The notes under the pieces are model-generated. The model saw only the letters and a list, made by a program, of their open reading frames with translations, was not told where the DNA came from and did not search any database. Made by a program: the position numbers and the translations under genes. From Bdellovibrio bacteriovorus (lineage in GTDB: Bacteria; Bdellovibrionota; Bdellovibrionia; Bdellovibrionales; Bdellovibrionaceae), in contig NZ_CP020946.1 in the NCBI RefSeq assembly GCF_002208115.1, positions 1,860,001 through 1,924,000 of the forward strand: a stretch of 64,000 nt of DNA. Reading direction: 5' to 3'. Positions 48,549-57,095 of the stretch are shown here, in pieces (within the stretch, counting starts at the first letter, position 1; each line of letters opens with the position of its first letter).

Positions 48549-50527
48549 AGCGTCTTCTTATTCTGGCTCTTTTACTTCCCGGTTCGGCTTTTGCGGACTG
48601 TGTTCTTAAAAATGAACTGCAAGGTCAAAAACACTTTGTCTGTCAGGCTCCGGGCACTTCCAAATCCGTGCACGTTCTGGACCTGAAGGGTGGTTTTTCC
48701 GAGACCGCCTATTTCCACGGCTATTTCCTGAAAAAAGAAATCGAGGCTGGTGTCTTGAAGGGTGTTCAGGTCCGAACCGAACGCGCGTTTTCAGCTTTGG
48801 ACAAAAAATCCCAGGACCAGTTGCTGTTGATTAAAAAATGTGTGATCGACAACTATCGCGCCAGCGTTTCTGATGAATTCAAGGCGGGCCTGAAGAATCT
48901 GCACCGCGGATTAAAAGACGCCGGAAGCCAGGTGTCTTGGAACGCGTTTGAAGAAAGCAATTACATGGTGGAGTTCTCTATCTTTGCTGATTCCATGCAA
49001 AGACAGATGGACGAAAGCCCCCGTAAAGGAGCCATGAAGGTTTTTGCCTCTTGCGCGCCTTATTTTATCGGGAACACTCTGGCGAAGCCCTTCAAACTGC
49101 TCGCTCAGGGTTTGAGATCCATTAAAATGGGTTGTACAGGGATCAGTGCATCTGCAAGCAGCTCCAGGGATGGGGCCCTCCTTCATGGTCGCAACTTCGA
49201 CACGGGCCTTCTGGGTTTCTATGAACCTGAACAGGTCATCGTGATCAACCGTCAGAAAAACGGAACCACGTCTGTGGGTCTGGGATCTGCGGGTCTGCAC
49301 TATGCCGGCGGCATCAGTGGTATCAACAACCACGGCCTGTCTGTGAGCTTGCATGAGCTGCAAACCGAGGGCACCCAGATTCGCTATGATCGTGGTGAAT
49401 CCGATATCGCCCCTTACCTGCTGCATTCTGTTTTGCTCAAAGCGCGCAGTCTTAACGAAGCTATTGCCATGATCCAGACCCGCAAGGGCTTTGGGGCGTG
49501 GACGTTCTTTATTTCTGACGCCAAGACAGATGAATCCGCTTCCATTGAACTGAGCGGCGACACTGTTGTGGTGGCTCGTCGTGCGAAGAACAAATTCCTG
49601 GGCCAGAGCAATCACTTCCTGGGTGGCAAAACCAGCCAGGAAGGCTATGAATACAGCCTGAATAAAACCCTGGAAACCCGCGCCCGCCTGGCGCATGTGG
49701 AGCGCACGCTGAATGAAGACTTCGGAAAGATTGATGCCCAGTGGGTGATCAATCGTTTAAGTGGTCACACCGACGAACTGGTGGGGGCAAGATCCTTTGG
49801 TCGCACCACCACCAAACTTTACACCGCCGCGACCCATGTGATGCAGCCCGGCCGCATGCAATGGTGGATGAGTGTGGCAGAAACCTACCCAACCAACCGC
49901 TCTCACTTTGTCGGCTTCCGCCTGCTGGGTCCGGGGCAAAGAGCTCCGGTTGAGATTCTGGGAACCACCAAAGCGTGGGAAGATCCAACGAAGCCTGCCT
50001 GGTATGACTCTATGAAATATTATGTGAAGGCTTATCTCGCCAACGAACAGGATCACAGCAGCATTGCCGGCCTTGATCGCACTCTGGCGCTGCTTGAAAC
50101 AGCGTCTGCGACCGCAGCTCAGGATGGCGTGTTTGAATTCCCTTACGAGTTTATGTGGGCGCGTATCAAGGTTTTGCGAGCTGCCAAAAACATCATGGCA
50201 GGTCAGCGTGACATCGCTTATATCGACCTGACAGAGGCCCAGGAGCGTTTGAATATGATCTCAGCCCGCTTGGGGACAGGACTTCATGACTATGAAAACT
50301 TCCAGCTTGATCTTTGGAGATTCCGCGCGGAAACCCTGAAGCCTCAGGCAAAACAGTCCCGTGCTGCACAAGGTGCCTTCCGTCAGGAAGCTCAAGGGTT
50401 GTTGCAAGGTTTGATTTCCAAATACCCTCGCCAAAGTGAACTTTATGATTTGCAGTGGAGCCTGGGCGAAGAGGCGCAATTATACATTGTCCTTGATGCC
50501 GAGATCCGCTTGGGAACTGTGGAATAA
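48545..50527 (+). CDS. Exported Ntn-hydrolase, C45/acyltransferase-like
   Basis: The 660-residue protein has a signal peptide (cut near AFA/DCV), so it acts in the periplasm or outside. C197 in MGCTGISASASS followed by DGALLHGRNFD (residues 209-219) matches the nucleophile region of peptidase C45/acyl-CoA:6-APA acyltransferase and related Ntn amidohydrolases, which self-cleave before the cysteine. INNHGLSVSLHELQ supports the fold. The segment 19-196 would be the propeptide or alpha chain, and about 200 extra C-terminal residues are helical. Such enzymes hydrolyse or transfer amide-linked acyl groups. Being last in the GH3 operon suggests it cleaves the exported amide. Confidence 0.8.
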   Translation: MKRLLILALLLPGSAFADCVLKNELQGQKHFVCQAPGTSKSVHVLDLKGGFSETAYFHGYFLKKEIEAGVLKGVQVRTERAFSALDKKSQDQLLLIKKCVIDNYRASVSDEFKAGLKNLHRGLKDAGSQVSWNAFEESNYMVEFSIFADSMQRQMDESPRKGAMKVFASCAPYFIGNTLAKPFKLLAQGLRSIKMGCTGISASASSSRDGALLHGRNFDTGLLGFYEPEQVIVINRQKNGTTSVGLGSAGLHYAGGISGINNHGLSVSLHELQTEGTQIRYDRGESDIAPYLLHSVLLKARSLNEAIAMIQTRKGFGAWTFFISDAKTDESASIELSGDTVVVARRAKNKFLGQSNHFLGGKTSQEGYEYSLNKTLETRARLAHVERTLNEDFGKIDAQWVINRLSGHTDELVGARSFGRTTTKLYTAATHVMQPGRMQWWMSVAETYPTNRSHFVGFRLLGPGQRAPVEILGTTKAWEDPTKPAWYDSMKYYVKAYLANEQDHSSIAGLDRTLALLETASATAAQDGVFEFPYEFMWARIKVLRAAKNIMAGQRDIAYIDLTEAQERLNMISARLGTGLHDYENFQLDLWRFRAETLKPQAKQSRAAQGAFRQEAQGLLQGLISKYPRQSELYDLQWSLGEEAQLYIVLDAEIRLGTVE

Positions 50528-51241
50528 CTAAGGTGTGGTGGCGACAGTCTCGGTCAGGACCCGATCGAGGCTGCCGTCTTTTTTCATCGTCTCTATAGTT
50601 CTTGAGAAAATATCCGCCAGGCGTTTACCATTTTCGTTGTCCTGGAACGCATAGTACACAACCTGTTCCGACAACGGTTGATTCCGGTCAAACTCAATCT
50701 GTTTCTGTCCGCTCAGTTGCAGTGCCCTAAGACCAGAGCGCTCTTCGACCACGAAGGCATCAATCAGACCCTTCCCCAGCTTCTTCATATTCAAGACATC
50801 ATCCGCTGCCATTTCAAAGCGGATTTTCTTGTTGCCTATAAGTTCTCTGACATAGGGATAACGGAAAGTCAGACCGACTTTTTTCCCTTCAAGGTCTTTC
50901 AGGCTTCTGAGCGGCTTGTCTTTTTTGTAGAAGATATAATCCACCTTGCGGTAAAAGGCGCTGCTTTTGGCAGAGGCTTGAGGCACATACACATCCAAAG
51001 CCGGGAAGAACCCATCGACTTTATTGTTAGTGAACGCCAGCAGGGTTTTCCCTGTGGGATAAACCAGGATTTCAACTTCTCGGGAATTGCGTTTGGCGAT
51101 TTCACGGGTCAGATTGACGAAAAGACCTTTCTCTGGACTTTCCACCATCAAAGGAATGGCGAAGGTGGCCATCACAATCGGCTTGGCTGACGCCACCGAC
51201 GTTAAAAGCAGCAAAGCTGAAACGTTCGCAATCAAAGACAT
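50528..51241 (-). CDS. Periplasmic solute-binding protein, family 3
   Basis: The 237-residue product has a signal peptide (cut near ASA/KPI) and the SBP_bac_3 pattern: IPLMVESPEKGLFVNLTREIAKR, GKKVGLTFRYPY in the second lobe, and a C-terminal MKKDGSLDRVL helix. The sequence around ligand contacts differs from standard amino acid binders. There is no adjacent transport gene, so it is another orphan binder like the one at 1903-2622. The start has no good ribosome binding site. Its stop abuts the Ntn-hydrolase stop. Confidence 0.72.
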   Translation of the reverse strand: MSLIANVSALLLLTSVASAKPIVMATFAIPLMVESPEKGLFVNLTREIAKRNSREVEILVYPTGKTLLAFTNNKVDGFFPALDVYVPQASAKSSAFYRKVDYIFYKKDKPLRSLKDLEGKKVGLTFRYPYVRELIGNKKIRFEMAADDVLNMKKLGKGLIDAFVVEERSGLRALQLSGQKQIEFDRNQPLSEQVVYYAFQDNENGKRLADIFSRTIETMKKDGSLDRVLTETVATTP

Positions 51242-51305
51242 AACTAAGTAAAGATTTATTGATGATATTTAGCAAGGCCTTTTCGGCCCAGCCAACGTTA
51301 CAAAT

Positions 51306-52061
51306 TCAGATGTTTCTCAGACCCAAAGTGGAGTTGCGCTTGCCTTGAAAACCTTCGCGCAAAATCACTTCGAAGCCTTGCGCCTTCAGTGCGCGCTTCA
51401 AACTTCCTTTGCAAGCATAGGTGGTCAGAAGACTTTTTTCCTCTGTCCCCTCGCGCAGAACCTTGTTTAAGAACTCTTCCTCCCATAGATGTGGAGAGGT
51501 CTTCGAACTAAAGGCATCATATAAAATGCAGTGATATTTCGACACCAGCACAACGTCCGCATCAAGAGCGCCGCTGATTTTACTGACGTCCGAAAAATGA
51601 TTTCTCAAGAAAAACTTAAGATTTTGCGGATCAAGTTCGGTGTTGCGACAAACACTTTGCAAAACGCCGTCGTAGGTTTGCAAAACTTCGGGATGAAGAT
51701 TCGCGCGGTCATCGTGCAACCACTGAACGAAAAACTCACGCAACTCAGGCACACTTTCATAACTTGTGATCAAGCCTACATCGTCCGCGGTTTTTCCCAA
51801 AAGCAAAGCCTCACGTGCGATCACCAATTCAATGTAACCAAGCCCCAGGCCCACCACCAGAAAATGAGGTTTCTGTACTTTCTGAAGCACTTGCTTTGCA
51901 GGCTCGCCATAGATCATCAAAGTCTCCGAGCAAGCACCGCCAGAGTGATGCATGGTTTCGCCGCGATCCGTGGCGCCGTCAATGGACTCCAACAGATGCA
52001 AGCTGGGGCTTTCATCCCCCGTGATCTCGATTTCAAACCCAATATCGGCCCATGACTTCAT
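51306..52061 (-). CDS. MnmC-like methyltransferase-domain protein
   Basis: The 251-residue protein matches the methyltransferase part of MnmC (DUF752). It has FLVVGLGLGYIELV as a SAM-binding strand and glycine loop, ILYDAFSSKTSPHLWEEEF as the signature region, and SLLTTYACKGSLKRALKAQGFEV at the C-terminus. In MnmC this domain performs the last methylation of the wobble uridine in some tRNAs; a FAD domain fused in enterobacteria is absent here. AGGAAG precedes the start. It is divergent from a YhcC-type radical SAM gene. Confidence 0.78.
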   Translation of the reverse strand: MKSWADIGFEIEITGDESPSLHLLESIDGATDRGETMHHSGGACSETLMIYGEPAKQVLQKVQKPHFLVVGLGLGYIELVIAREALLLGKTADDVGLITSYESVPELREFFVQWLHDDRANLHPEVLQTYDGVLQSVCRNTELDPQNLKFFLRNHFSDVSKISGALDADVVLVSKYHCILYDAFSSKTSPHLWEEEFLNKVLREGTEEKSLLTTYACKGSLKRALKAQGFEVILREGFQGKRNSTLGLRNI

Positions 52062-52100
52062 TTGATTGACTTCCTGCAGAATAAACCTGTAAAAGTGCCT

Positions 52101-53108
52101 ATGGAAAAAGGCTGGTTAGGGGTTCCCTATCATACTATCAGTGAGCACTACAATAAACTCTTTGGCGAAAAGGTTTATAAGGTGCCCGTGGCTGTCGTGG
52201 ACGACTGCCCGAACCGCCGTGGCCTGAAGGGCATGCAGACTTGCGTGTTTTGTGATGTCTGGGGTTCGGCCGCCAATGCCGAAAGCCTTTCCATGGAACT
52301 TCGCGCACAGATCGAAAAATACCACGGTATTATCAGCAACAAGTACAACGCCAAGGCATTTTTGATCTATTTCCAGGCCTACACCAACACCTTCACCAAA
52401 GTGTCAGCTCTTAGAAACAACTTCGATGTGGCGCTGTCTTACCCTTGGGTGAAAGGCTTCACCGTGGGCACCCGTCCGGACTGCCTTTCCAAGTCCGTTT
52501 TGGACCTGTGGCAGGAGTATCACGAAAAGTCGTTTGTGGCCGTCGAACTGGGTGTGCAGAGCTTCTATAATGACCAGCTCGAATTCATGCGCCGGGGTCA
52601 CACGGCAGAGGACTCCATCGCGGCTATCCACAAAATCGCCTCTTCCACGACGGTGGATCTGGGTATTCACTTGATCTTTGGAAGCCCCACGGAAACTGAC
52701 GAACAGATCATTGAAACAGCAAAGATCTGCAACGATCTGCCGATCACCAACGTGAAACTGCACAATCTGCACGTTTTGAAAAACACACCTTTGGAAGAGA
52801 TGTATCACAAGGGCGAATTCAGCCCGATTGACAAAGACACCTACACACGCCGTGTGGAACTGTTCCTGCAGCATCTTTCTCCGCGTTTGGCTTTGCACCG
52901 TCTGGCGGCTTATTCTTCGCGCTGGGATGAGCTTGTGGCGCCGGAATGGACAAGGAACAAGATGGGCATTCACCAGCACATTATTGATTCTTTGCGCGCG
53001 CATGGCTCTTATCAGTCCCAGAATTTCGCTGCTTTGAACGAATCCGACCTGCTATTGCAGAAACGCTTGTTCGAAAAATCACAAAGAACAGACGCAGTTC
53101 GTGCCTAG
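52101..53108 (+). CDS. Radical SAM protein, TIGR01212/YhcC type
   Basis: From the ATG at 52101 the product has 335 residues; an in-frame TTG at 52062 touches the divergent gene and lacks a site. The iron-sulfur cluster cysteines are in CPNRR...CVFC with the spacing of the YhcC family rather than strict CxxxCxxC. GVQSFYNDQLEFMRRGH and GSPTETDEQIIETA are family motifs. YhcC proteins are radical SAM enzymes of unsettled function, with suggested links to tRNA or redox. The pairing with an MnmC-like gene hints at tRNA modification, but this is inference. Confidence 0.83.
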   Translation: MEKGWLGVPYHTISEHYNKLFGEKVYKVPVAVVDDCPNRRGLKGMQTCVFCDVWGSAANAESLSMELRAQIEKYHGIISNKYNAKAFLIYFQAYTNTFTKVSALRNNFDVALSYPWVKGFTVGTRPDCLSKSVLDLWQEYHEKSFVAVELGVQSFYNDQLEFMRRGHTAEDSIAAIHKIASSTTVDLGIHLIFGSPTETDEQIIETAKICNDLPITNVKLHNLHVLKNTPLEEMYHKGEFSPIDKDTYTRRVELFLQHLSPRLALHRLAAYSSRWDELVAPEWTRNKMGIHQHIIDSLRAHGSYQSQNFAALNESDLLLQKRLFEKSQRTDAVRA

Positions 53109-53244
53109 TTTCTACACAATTTAAGATTGTGTAAGATCAGTACAGGGAAATTTCAGCTTTAAGCCCCCAAATTTAAGGTTTCAGCACTGGACTTTAGTTT
53201 TACGAGGTAAAATTACAACCTCTTGCCAGTTTTGTTTGCACGCG

Positions 53245-53270
53245 ACTTCAGTCAAGAGGAAGTTTTTTTT
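53245..53270 (+). terminator. Weak terminator-like hairpin with eight T residues
   Basis: ACTTC at 53245-53249 pairs with GAAGT at 53259-53263, and the T run extends to 53270. The stem is short and AT-rich. It may end the radical SAM gene transcript or attenuate a longer nrd transcript. Confidence 0.35.
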
Positions 53271-53401
53271 GCCTATTTGATGGGCAACGTCACAAAAAAA
53301 TCGGCGTTATTTTTAAAATTGTTCTTGAAACATCACCGAAAGAATTACAAGATCGGAATTGAGAGAGATACCCGGCATATGGATATGTCACCAATTAGAG
53401 A

Positions 53402-53417
53402 CCACTAGATATAGTGG
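53402..53417. promoter_or_regulatory. NrdR-like box upstream of nrdA
   Basis: CCACTAGATATAGTGG is a perfect 6-bp-arm palindrome and matches the NrdR box consensus (ACACTATATATAGTGT) at 13 of 14 inner positions (CACTA-ATATAGTG). NrdR represses ribonucleotide reductase genes. A second box usually lies about 31 bases away; only a poor AT palindrome (CATATGGATATG, centre 28 bases upstream) is found. Confidence 0.6.
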
Positions 53418-53468
53418 CAAGCCGAAAGGCGACTAAGGGGGATTCAAGGGAAACAGCTAAGGATTAGC
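53402..53468 (+). ncRNA. Predicted structured 5' leader of nrdA
   Basis: Three hairpins follow in a row: CCACTA-GATA-TAGTGG, GCC-GAAA-GGC (53421-53430), and GCTAA-GGA-TTAGC (53456-53468). They are separated by purine-rich linkers containing AAGGGGG and AAGGG. The arrangement resembles a cis-regulatory RNA, but I recognise no known riboswitch class. The first hairpin coincides with the NrdR-like DNA box, so the structure may be incidental. Confidence 0.35.
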
Positions 53469-53595
53469 AACTTCGTTCTCACCAATTACCATACAACTTT
53501 ATATATGCACTAACCAGACCTAAGTCTTTACGAGGGGTGAAGATTTGGGGCGGGATTTTTTTGCCCAAACGGAACTGGGCAGAGGGGATACAGCC

Positions 53596-56001
53596 ATGTT
53601 GGAAACAACAGCTCACATCATGAGAGTTAAAAAGCGCGATGGCACACTGGAGCCAGTGGACGTAACGAAAATCGTTGAGCGCGTAACCAAGAACTGCCAG
53701 GGGTTGACTCAGGTGGATCCTTTGCGTGTTGCCACTAAGGCCATCAGCGGTCTTTACGATGGCGCATCCACTAAAGAATTGGATAACCTTTGTATCCAGA
53801 CAGCTTCTTTGCTGATCGGTGAAGATCCAGAGTATTCCCGTCTGGCCGCTCGCCTTCTTTCCACCTACATCGACGAAGAAGTTCGTTCTCAGAAGATTCA
53901 ATCTTTCGCAGACTCTGTAAGCTTCGGCTTCCAGGCAGGTCTTCTTGCTGAGAACACTTACAAATTCGTTGAAGCCAACAAAGCAGCTCTTTGTGCGGCT
54001 ATCGAACCGTACAGAACAGACCGTTTCGAATACTTCGGTCTAAGAACTGTTTATGATCGTTATCTTTTGAAAAACCCAACAACTCGTCAGGTGTTTGAGA
54101 CTCCTCAATACTTCTTCATGCGTGTTGCCTGCGGTCTGGCGCAATCCGTGGAAGAGGCTGTCGAGTTCTATCGTTTGATCTCCTCTCACGATTACATGCC
54201 GTCCACCCCGACTTTGTTCAACTCCGGCACTATGCGTCCGCAGATGTCTTCTTGTTATCTATTGGATTCCCCAAGCGATGACTTGTCTGCCATCTATCAA
54301 AAATACACGGACATCGCCCTTCTGTCCAAATTCGCCGGCGGTATCGGCGTGGCTTACTCCCGCGTTCGCTCCCGTGGTTCTTTGATCAAAGGAACAAACG
54401 GTCACTCCAACGGTATCATCCCTTGGCTGAAAACAATGGATTCCTCCGTTGCGGCCGTCAATCAGGGTGGTAAACGCAAAGGCGCTGCCTGCGTTTATCT
54501 TGAGACTTGGCACGGCGACATCGAGGAGTTCCTTGAGCTTCGCGACAACACCGGTGACGAGGCAAAACGCGCGCACAATCTGAACCTGGCAAACTGGGTT
54601 CCAGACTTGTTCATGAAGCGTGTTGAAGCCGATGCAATGTGGTCTTTGTTCGACCCGAAAGTGGTTCCTCATTTCGTGGACACTTACGGTGAAGAGTTCG
54701 AAAAGGCTTACGCCGAAGCAGAGGAAAAGAAACTTTACATCAAACAAATCAAAGCTCGCGACCTTTACAGCCGTATGATGAAAACATTGGCTCAGACTGG
54801 TAACGGCTGGATGACTTTCAAAGACCATGCGAACCTGAAAGCCAACCAGACTGGCGAAGCTGGAAATGTGATCCACCTTTCCAACCTGTGCACAGAGATC
54901 CTTGAAGTGACCTCTGACAAAGAAACTGCCGTGTGCAACCTGGGTTCTGTGAATCTGGCTCGCCACGTGGAAAACGGTCAGTTCAACTTCGAAAAACTGG
55001 CTCGCTCTGTTCGCACGGCTGTGAAATACCTGGACCGCGTTGTTGATATCAACTTCTACCCTATCCAGACAGCTCAGGACTCCAACCACAAATGGCGTCC
55101 AGTTGGTTTGGGCGTGATGGGTCTGCAGGATGCTTTGTTCCTTATGAAGCTTCCGTTTGACTCTGCAGCGGCTCGCGATCTTTCTGCAAAAATTCAGGAA
55201 GAGATCTATTACAATGCACTGGTTACCTCCTGTGAATTGGCTGAGCAACTGGGTCCTCACGGTGCTTACGAGCAAACTAAAGCGGCTAAAGGTTTGTTGC
55301 AATACGACCTTTGGGGCGTGACACCTTCTCAACCAGAGCGTTTCGAGAAGTTGAAAGAGAAAATCAAAAAGCACGGCTTGAGAAACTCTTTGATGATCGC
55401 GATTGCGCCAACAGCAACTATCGCTTCCATCGTGGGCTGCTACGAAGCAATCGAGCCACAGGTTTCCAACTTGTTCAAACGTGAGACTCTTTCCGGAGAG
55501 TTCATGCAGATCAACAAGTACCTTGTAGGTGACTTGAAGGCGATGGGCATCTGGACTGAAGAAGTTCGCAACGAAATCAAACTTCAGGACGGCTCTATCC
55601 AGGACGTGGCTATGATTCCTCCACAAATCAAGGAATTGTACCGCACGGTTTGGGAAATCCCGATGAAGTCTTTGGTTGATATGGCTGCCGACCGTGGCGC
55701 TTACATCGATCAGGCTCAATCTTTGAACTTGTTCCAGGAAAGCCCGACTATCGGAAAACTTTCCTCCATGTACATGTATGCATGGAAAAAAGGTGTGAAG
55801 ACGACTTATTACCTTCGCTCTCGTCCTGCGACCAAAATCGCAAAAACGACTGTGAAAGCTTCCAGCAACTCTGCGAACCCAACTGCTTCTGAAAGCATGA
55901 TGGACGCAGCTCCTGCTCAAGAAGCCAAGAAGTCTTACTCTGACGCAGAAGTGATCGCATGCTCCCTGGAAAACCCAGAAGCCTGCGAAGCTTGTCAGTA
56001 A
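53596..56001 (+). CDS. nrdA: Ribonucleoside-diphosphate reductase, large subunit (class I)
   Basis: NrdA reduces ribonucleotides to deoxyribonucleotides for DNA replication. The start at 53596 has AGAGGGGA upstream. The 801-residue protein begins with an ATP-cone-like region (MRVKKRDGTLEPVDVTKI). It has active-site elements SSCYLLDSPSDD, LSNLCTEI and AVCNLGSVNL, and IAPTATIASIVG late. It ends CEACQ, providing the C797/C800 pair for re-reduction by thioredoxin or glutaredoxin. It is followed by nrdB after an 86-base structured gap. Regulation by NrdR is suggested by the upstream box. Confidence 0.95.
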   Translation: MLETTAHIMRVKKRDGTLEPVDVTKIVERVTKNCQGLTQVDPLRVATKAISGLYDGASTKELDNLCIQTASLLIGEDPEYSRLAARLLSTYIDEEVRSQKIQSFADSVSFGFQAGLLAENTYKFVEANKAALCAAIEPYRTDRFEYFGLRTVYDRYLLKNPTTRQVFETPQYFFMRVACGLAQSVEEAVEFYRLISSHDYMPSTPTLFNSGTMRPQMSSCYLLDSPSDDLSAIYQKYTDIALLSKFAGGIGVAYSRVRSRGSLIKGTNGHSNGIIPWLKTMDSSVAAVNQGGKRKGAACVYLETWHGDIEEFLELRDNTGDEAKRAHNLNLANWVPDLFMKRVEADAMWSLFDPKVVPHFVDTYGEEFEKAYAEAEEKKLYIKQIKARDLYSRMMKTLAQTGNGWMTFKDHANLKANQTGEAGNVIHLSNLCTEILEVTSDKETAVCNLGSVNLARHVENGQFNFEKLARSVRTAVKYLDRVVDINFYPIQTAQDSNHKWRPVGLGVMGLQDALFLMKLPFDSAAARDLSAKIQEEIYYNALVTSCELAEQLGPHGAYEQTKAAKGLLQYDLWGVTPSQPERFEKLKEKIKKHGLRNSLMIAIAPTATIASIVGCYEAIEPQVSNLFKRETLSGEFMQINKYLVGDLKAMGIWTEEVRNEIKLQDGSIQDVAMIPPQIKELYRTVWEIPMKSLVDMAADRGAYIDQAQSLNLFQESPTIGKLSSMYMYAWKKGVKTTYYLRSRPATKIAKTTVKASSNSANPTASESMMDAAPAQEAKKSYSDAEVIACSLENPEACEACQ

Positions 56002-56022
56002 ACGGCGGCGGTAGCCGCGGAG

Positions 56023-56077
56023 AGAGGTCCGCGAAAGCGGGCCTCTGAACCAGCGCTTTAAAGCGCGTACTTTTTTT
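56023..56077 (+). terminator. Hairpins and T run between nrdA and nrdB
   Basis: AGAGGTCCGC and GCGGGCCTCT (56023-56046) form a 10-bp stem, with one G-T pair, around a GAAA tetraloop. The palindrome GCGCTTTAAAGCGC (56053-56066) follows and then seven T residues. The pair may act as a partial terminator or as a processing/stability element setting the nrdA to nrdB ratio. Confidence 0.5.
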
Positions 56078-56087
56078 GGAGATTTTT

Positions 56088-57086
56088 ATGATTTTGGATC
56101 CTGGCTTTAACCTGACTTTGCGCCCGATGAAATACCCTGTTTTCTACGAAATGTACAAAAACGGGATCAAAAACACCTGGACTGTGGATGAAGTTGATTT
56201 CTCTACAGACCTTGTGGACCTGCACTCCAAAATGACTGAATCAGAAAAACATCTGATCCGTCGTTTGGTGGCTTTCTTCGCAACAGGCGATTCCATCGTG
56301 GGTAACAACCTGGTGTTGAACCTTTACAAGCACGTGAACTCTCCAGAGGGTCGCATGTACTTGTCCCGTCAACTGTACGAAGAGGCTTTGCACGTTCAGT
56401 TCTATCTGACACTTTTGGATAACTACATTCCAAATCCGGATGAGCGCGCCGAAGCTTTCGCTGCGGTTGAAAACATCCCGTCCATCAAAAAGAAAGCGGA
56501 CTTCTGCTACAAATGGATTGATTCCATCAACGAGCTGAATGAGCTGAACACGATCGAAGATCGTCGCCGCTTCCTGATGAACCTGATCTGCTTCGCAACT
56601 TGCGTTGAAGGTCTGTTCTTCTATGCTGCTTTCGCCTACGTTTACTTCCTGCGCTCCAAAGGTCTTTTGGCTGGTTTGGCGTCTGGCACCAACTGGGTCT
56701 TCCGTGATGAGTCCATGCACATGGCCTTCGCAATCGAAGTTGTTAAAACAGCTCGTAAAGAAGAGCCAGAATTGTTCAACCAGCAAATGGAAGACATGGT
56801 TGTACAAATGCTTGAAGACGCCATCGAATGCGAGATGGAATTTGCTCACGACGTACTGAACCTGGGTGTTGCCGGCTTGTCTGCTAAAGACATGAGACAA
56901 TATCTTGAGTACTGCGCTGATCAACGCCTGGAAAGCTTGAACATTGCTCCACGCTACAACGTGAAGAATCCGTTCATCTTCATGGAGCTTCAGGATATGC
57001 AGGAACTTGCAAACTTCTTCGAAAGACGCGTTTCCGCTTACCAAACAGGCGTATCCGGCGCCGTTGCGTTTGATGAAGCCTTTTAA
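56088..57086 (+). CDS. nrdB: Ribonucleoside-diphosphate reductase, small subunit (class I)
   Basis: NrdB holds the di-iron cofactor that generates the radical used by NrdA. The start at 56088 has GGAG seven bases upstream. The 332-residue ferritin-like protein has metal ligands D68, E99 and H102 in the first half and E and H residues in CVEGLFFY and RDESMH. Y106 lies four residues after H102, matching the radical tyrosine of Escherichia coli NrdB, so a tyrosyl radical enzyme is expected rather than a Phe-type (class Ic) one. Length is slightly short for the family. Confidence 0.94.
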   Translation: MILDPGFNLTLRPMKYPVFYEMYKNGIKNTWTVDEVDFSTDLVDLHSKMTESEKHLIRRLVAFFATGDSIVGNNLVLNLYKHVNSPEGRMYLSRQLYEEALHVQFYLTLLDNYIPNPDERAEAFAAVENIPSIKKKADFCYKWIDSINELNELNTIEDRRRFLMNLICFATCVEGLFFYAAFAYVYFLRSKGLLAGLASGTNWVFRDESMHMAFAIEVVKTARKEEPELFNQQMEDMVVQMLEDAIECEMEFAHDVLNLGVAGLSAKDMRQYLEYCADQRLESLNIAPRYNVKNPFIFMELQDMQELANFFERRVSAYQTGVSGAVAFDEAF

Positions 57087-57095
57087 TCAGGCTGC

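Larger units (their letters stand above)
53109..53595. other. Intergenic and leader region upstream of nrdA
   Basis: This 487-base region carries a weak terminator-like hairpin at 53245-53270, an NrdR-like box at 53402-53417, and consecutive RNA hairpins at 53402-53468. A 61-codon frame at 53223-53408 has no ribosome binding site and is not called. The rest is AT-rich and should include the nrd promoter. Confidence 0.55.

Noticed and set aside
53376..53387. Second NrdR box candidate (CATATGGATATG)
   Set aside because: It is a palindrome but lacks the CACTA half-sites and is 28 rather than about 31 bases from the good box.
53223..53408. 61-codon frame upstream of nrdA
   Set aside because: It starts with TTG, has no properly spaced ribosome binding site, matches no family I know, and ends inside the NrdR-like box.
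54259..55920. 553-codon minus-strand open frame opposite nrdA
   Set aside because: It is antisense to a well-supported NrdA and shows no domain; length reflects codon bias of nrdA.
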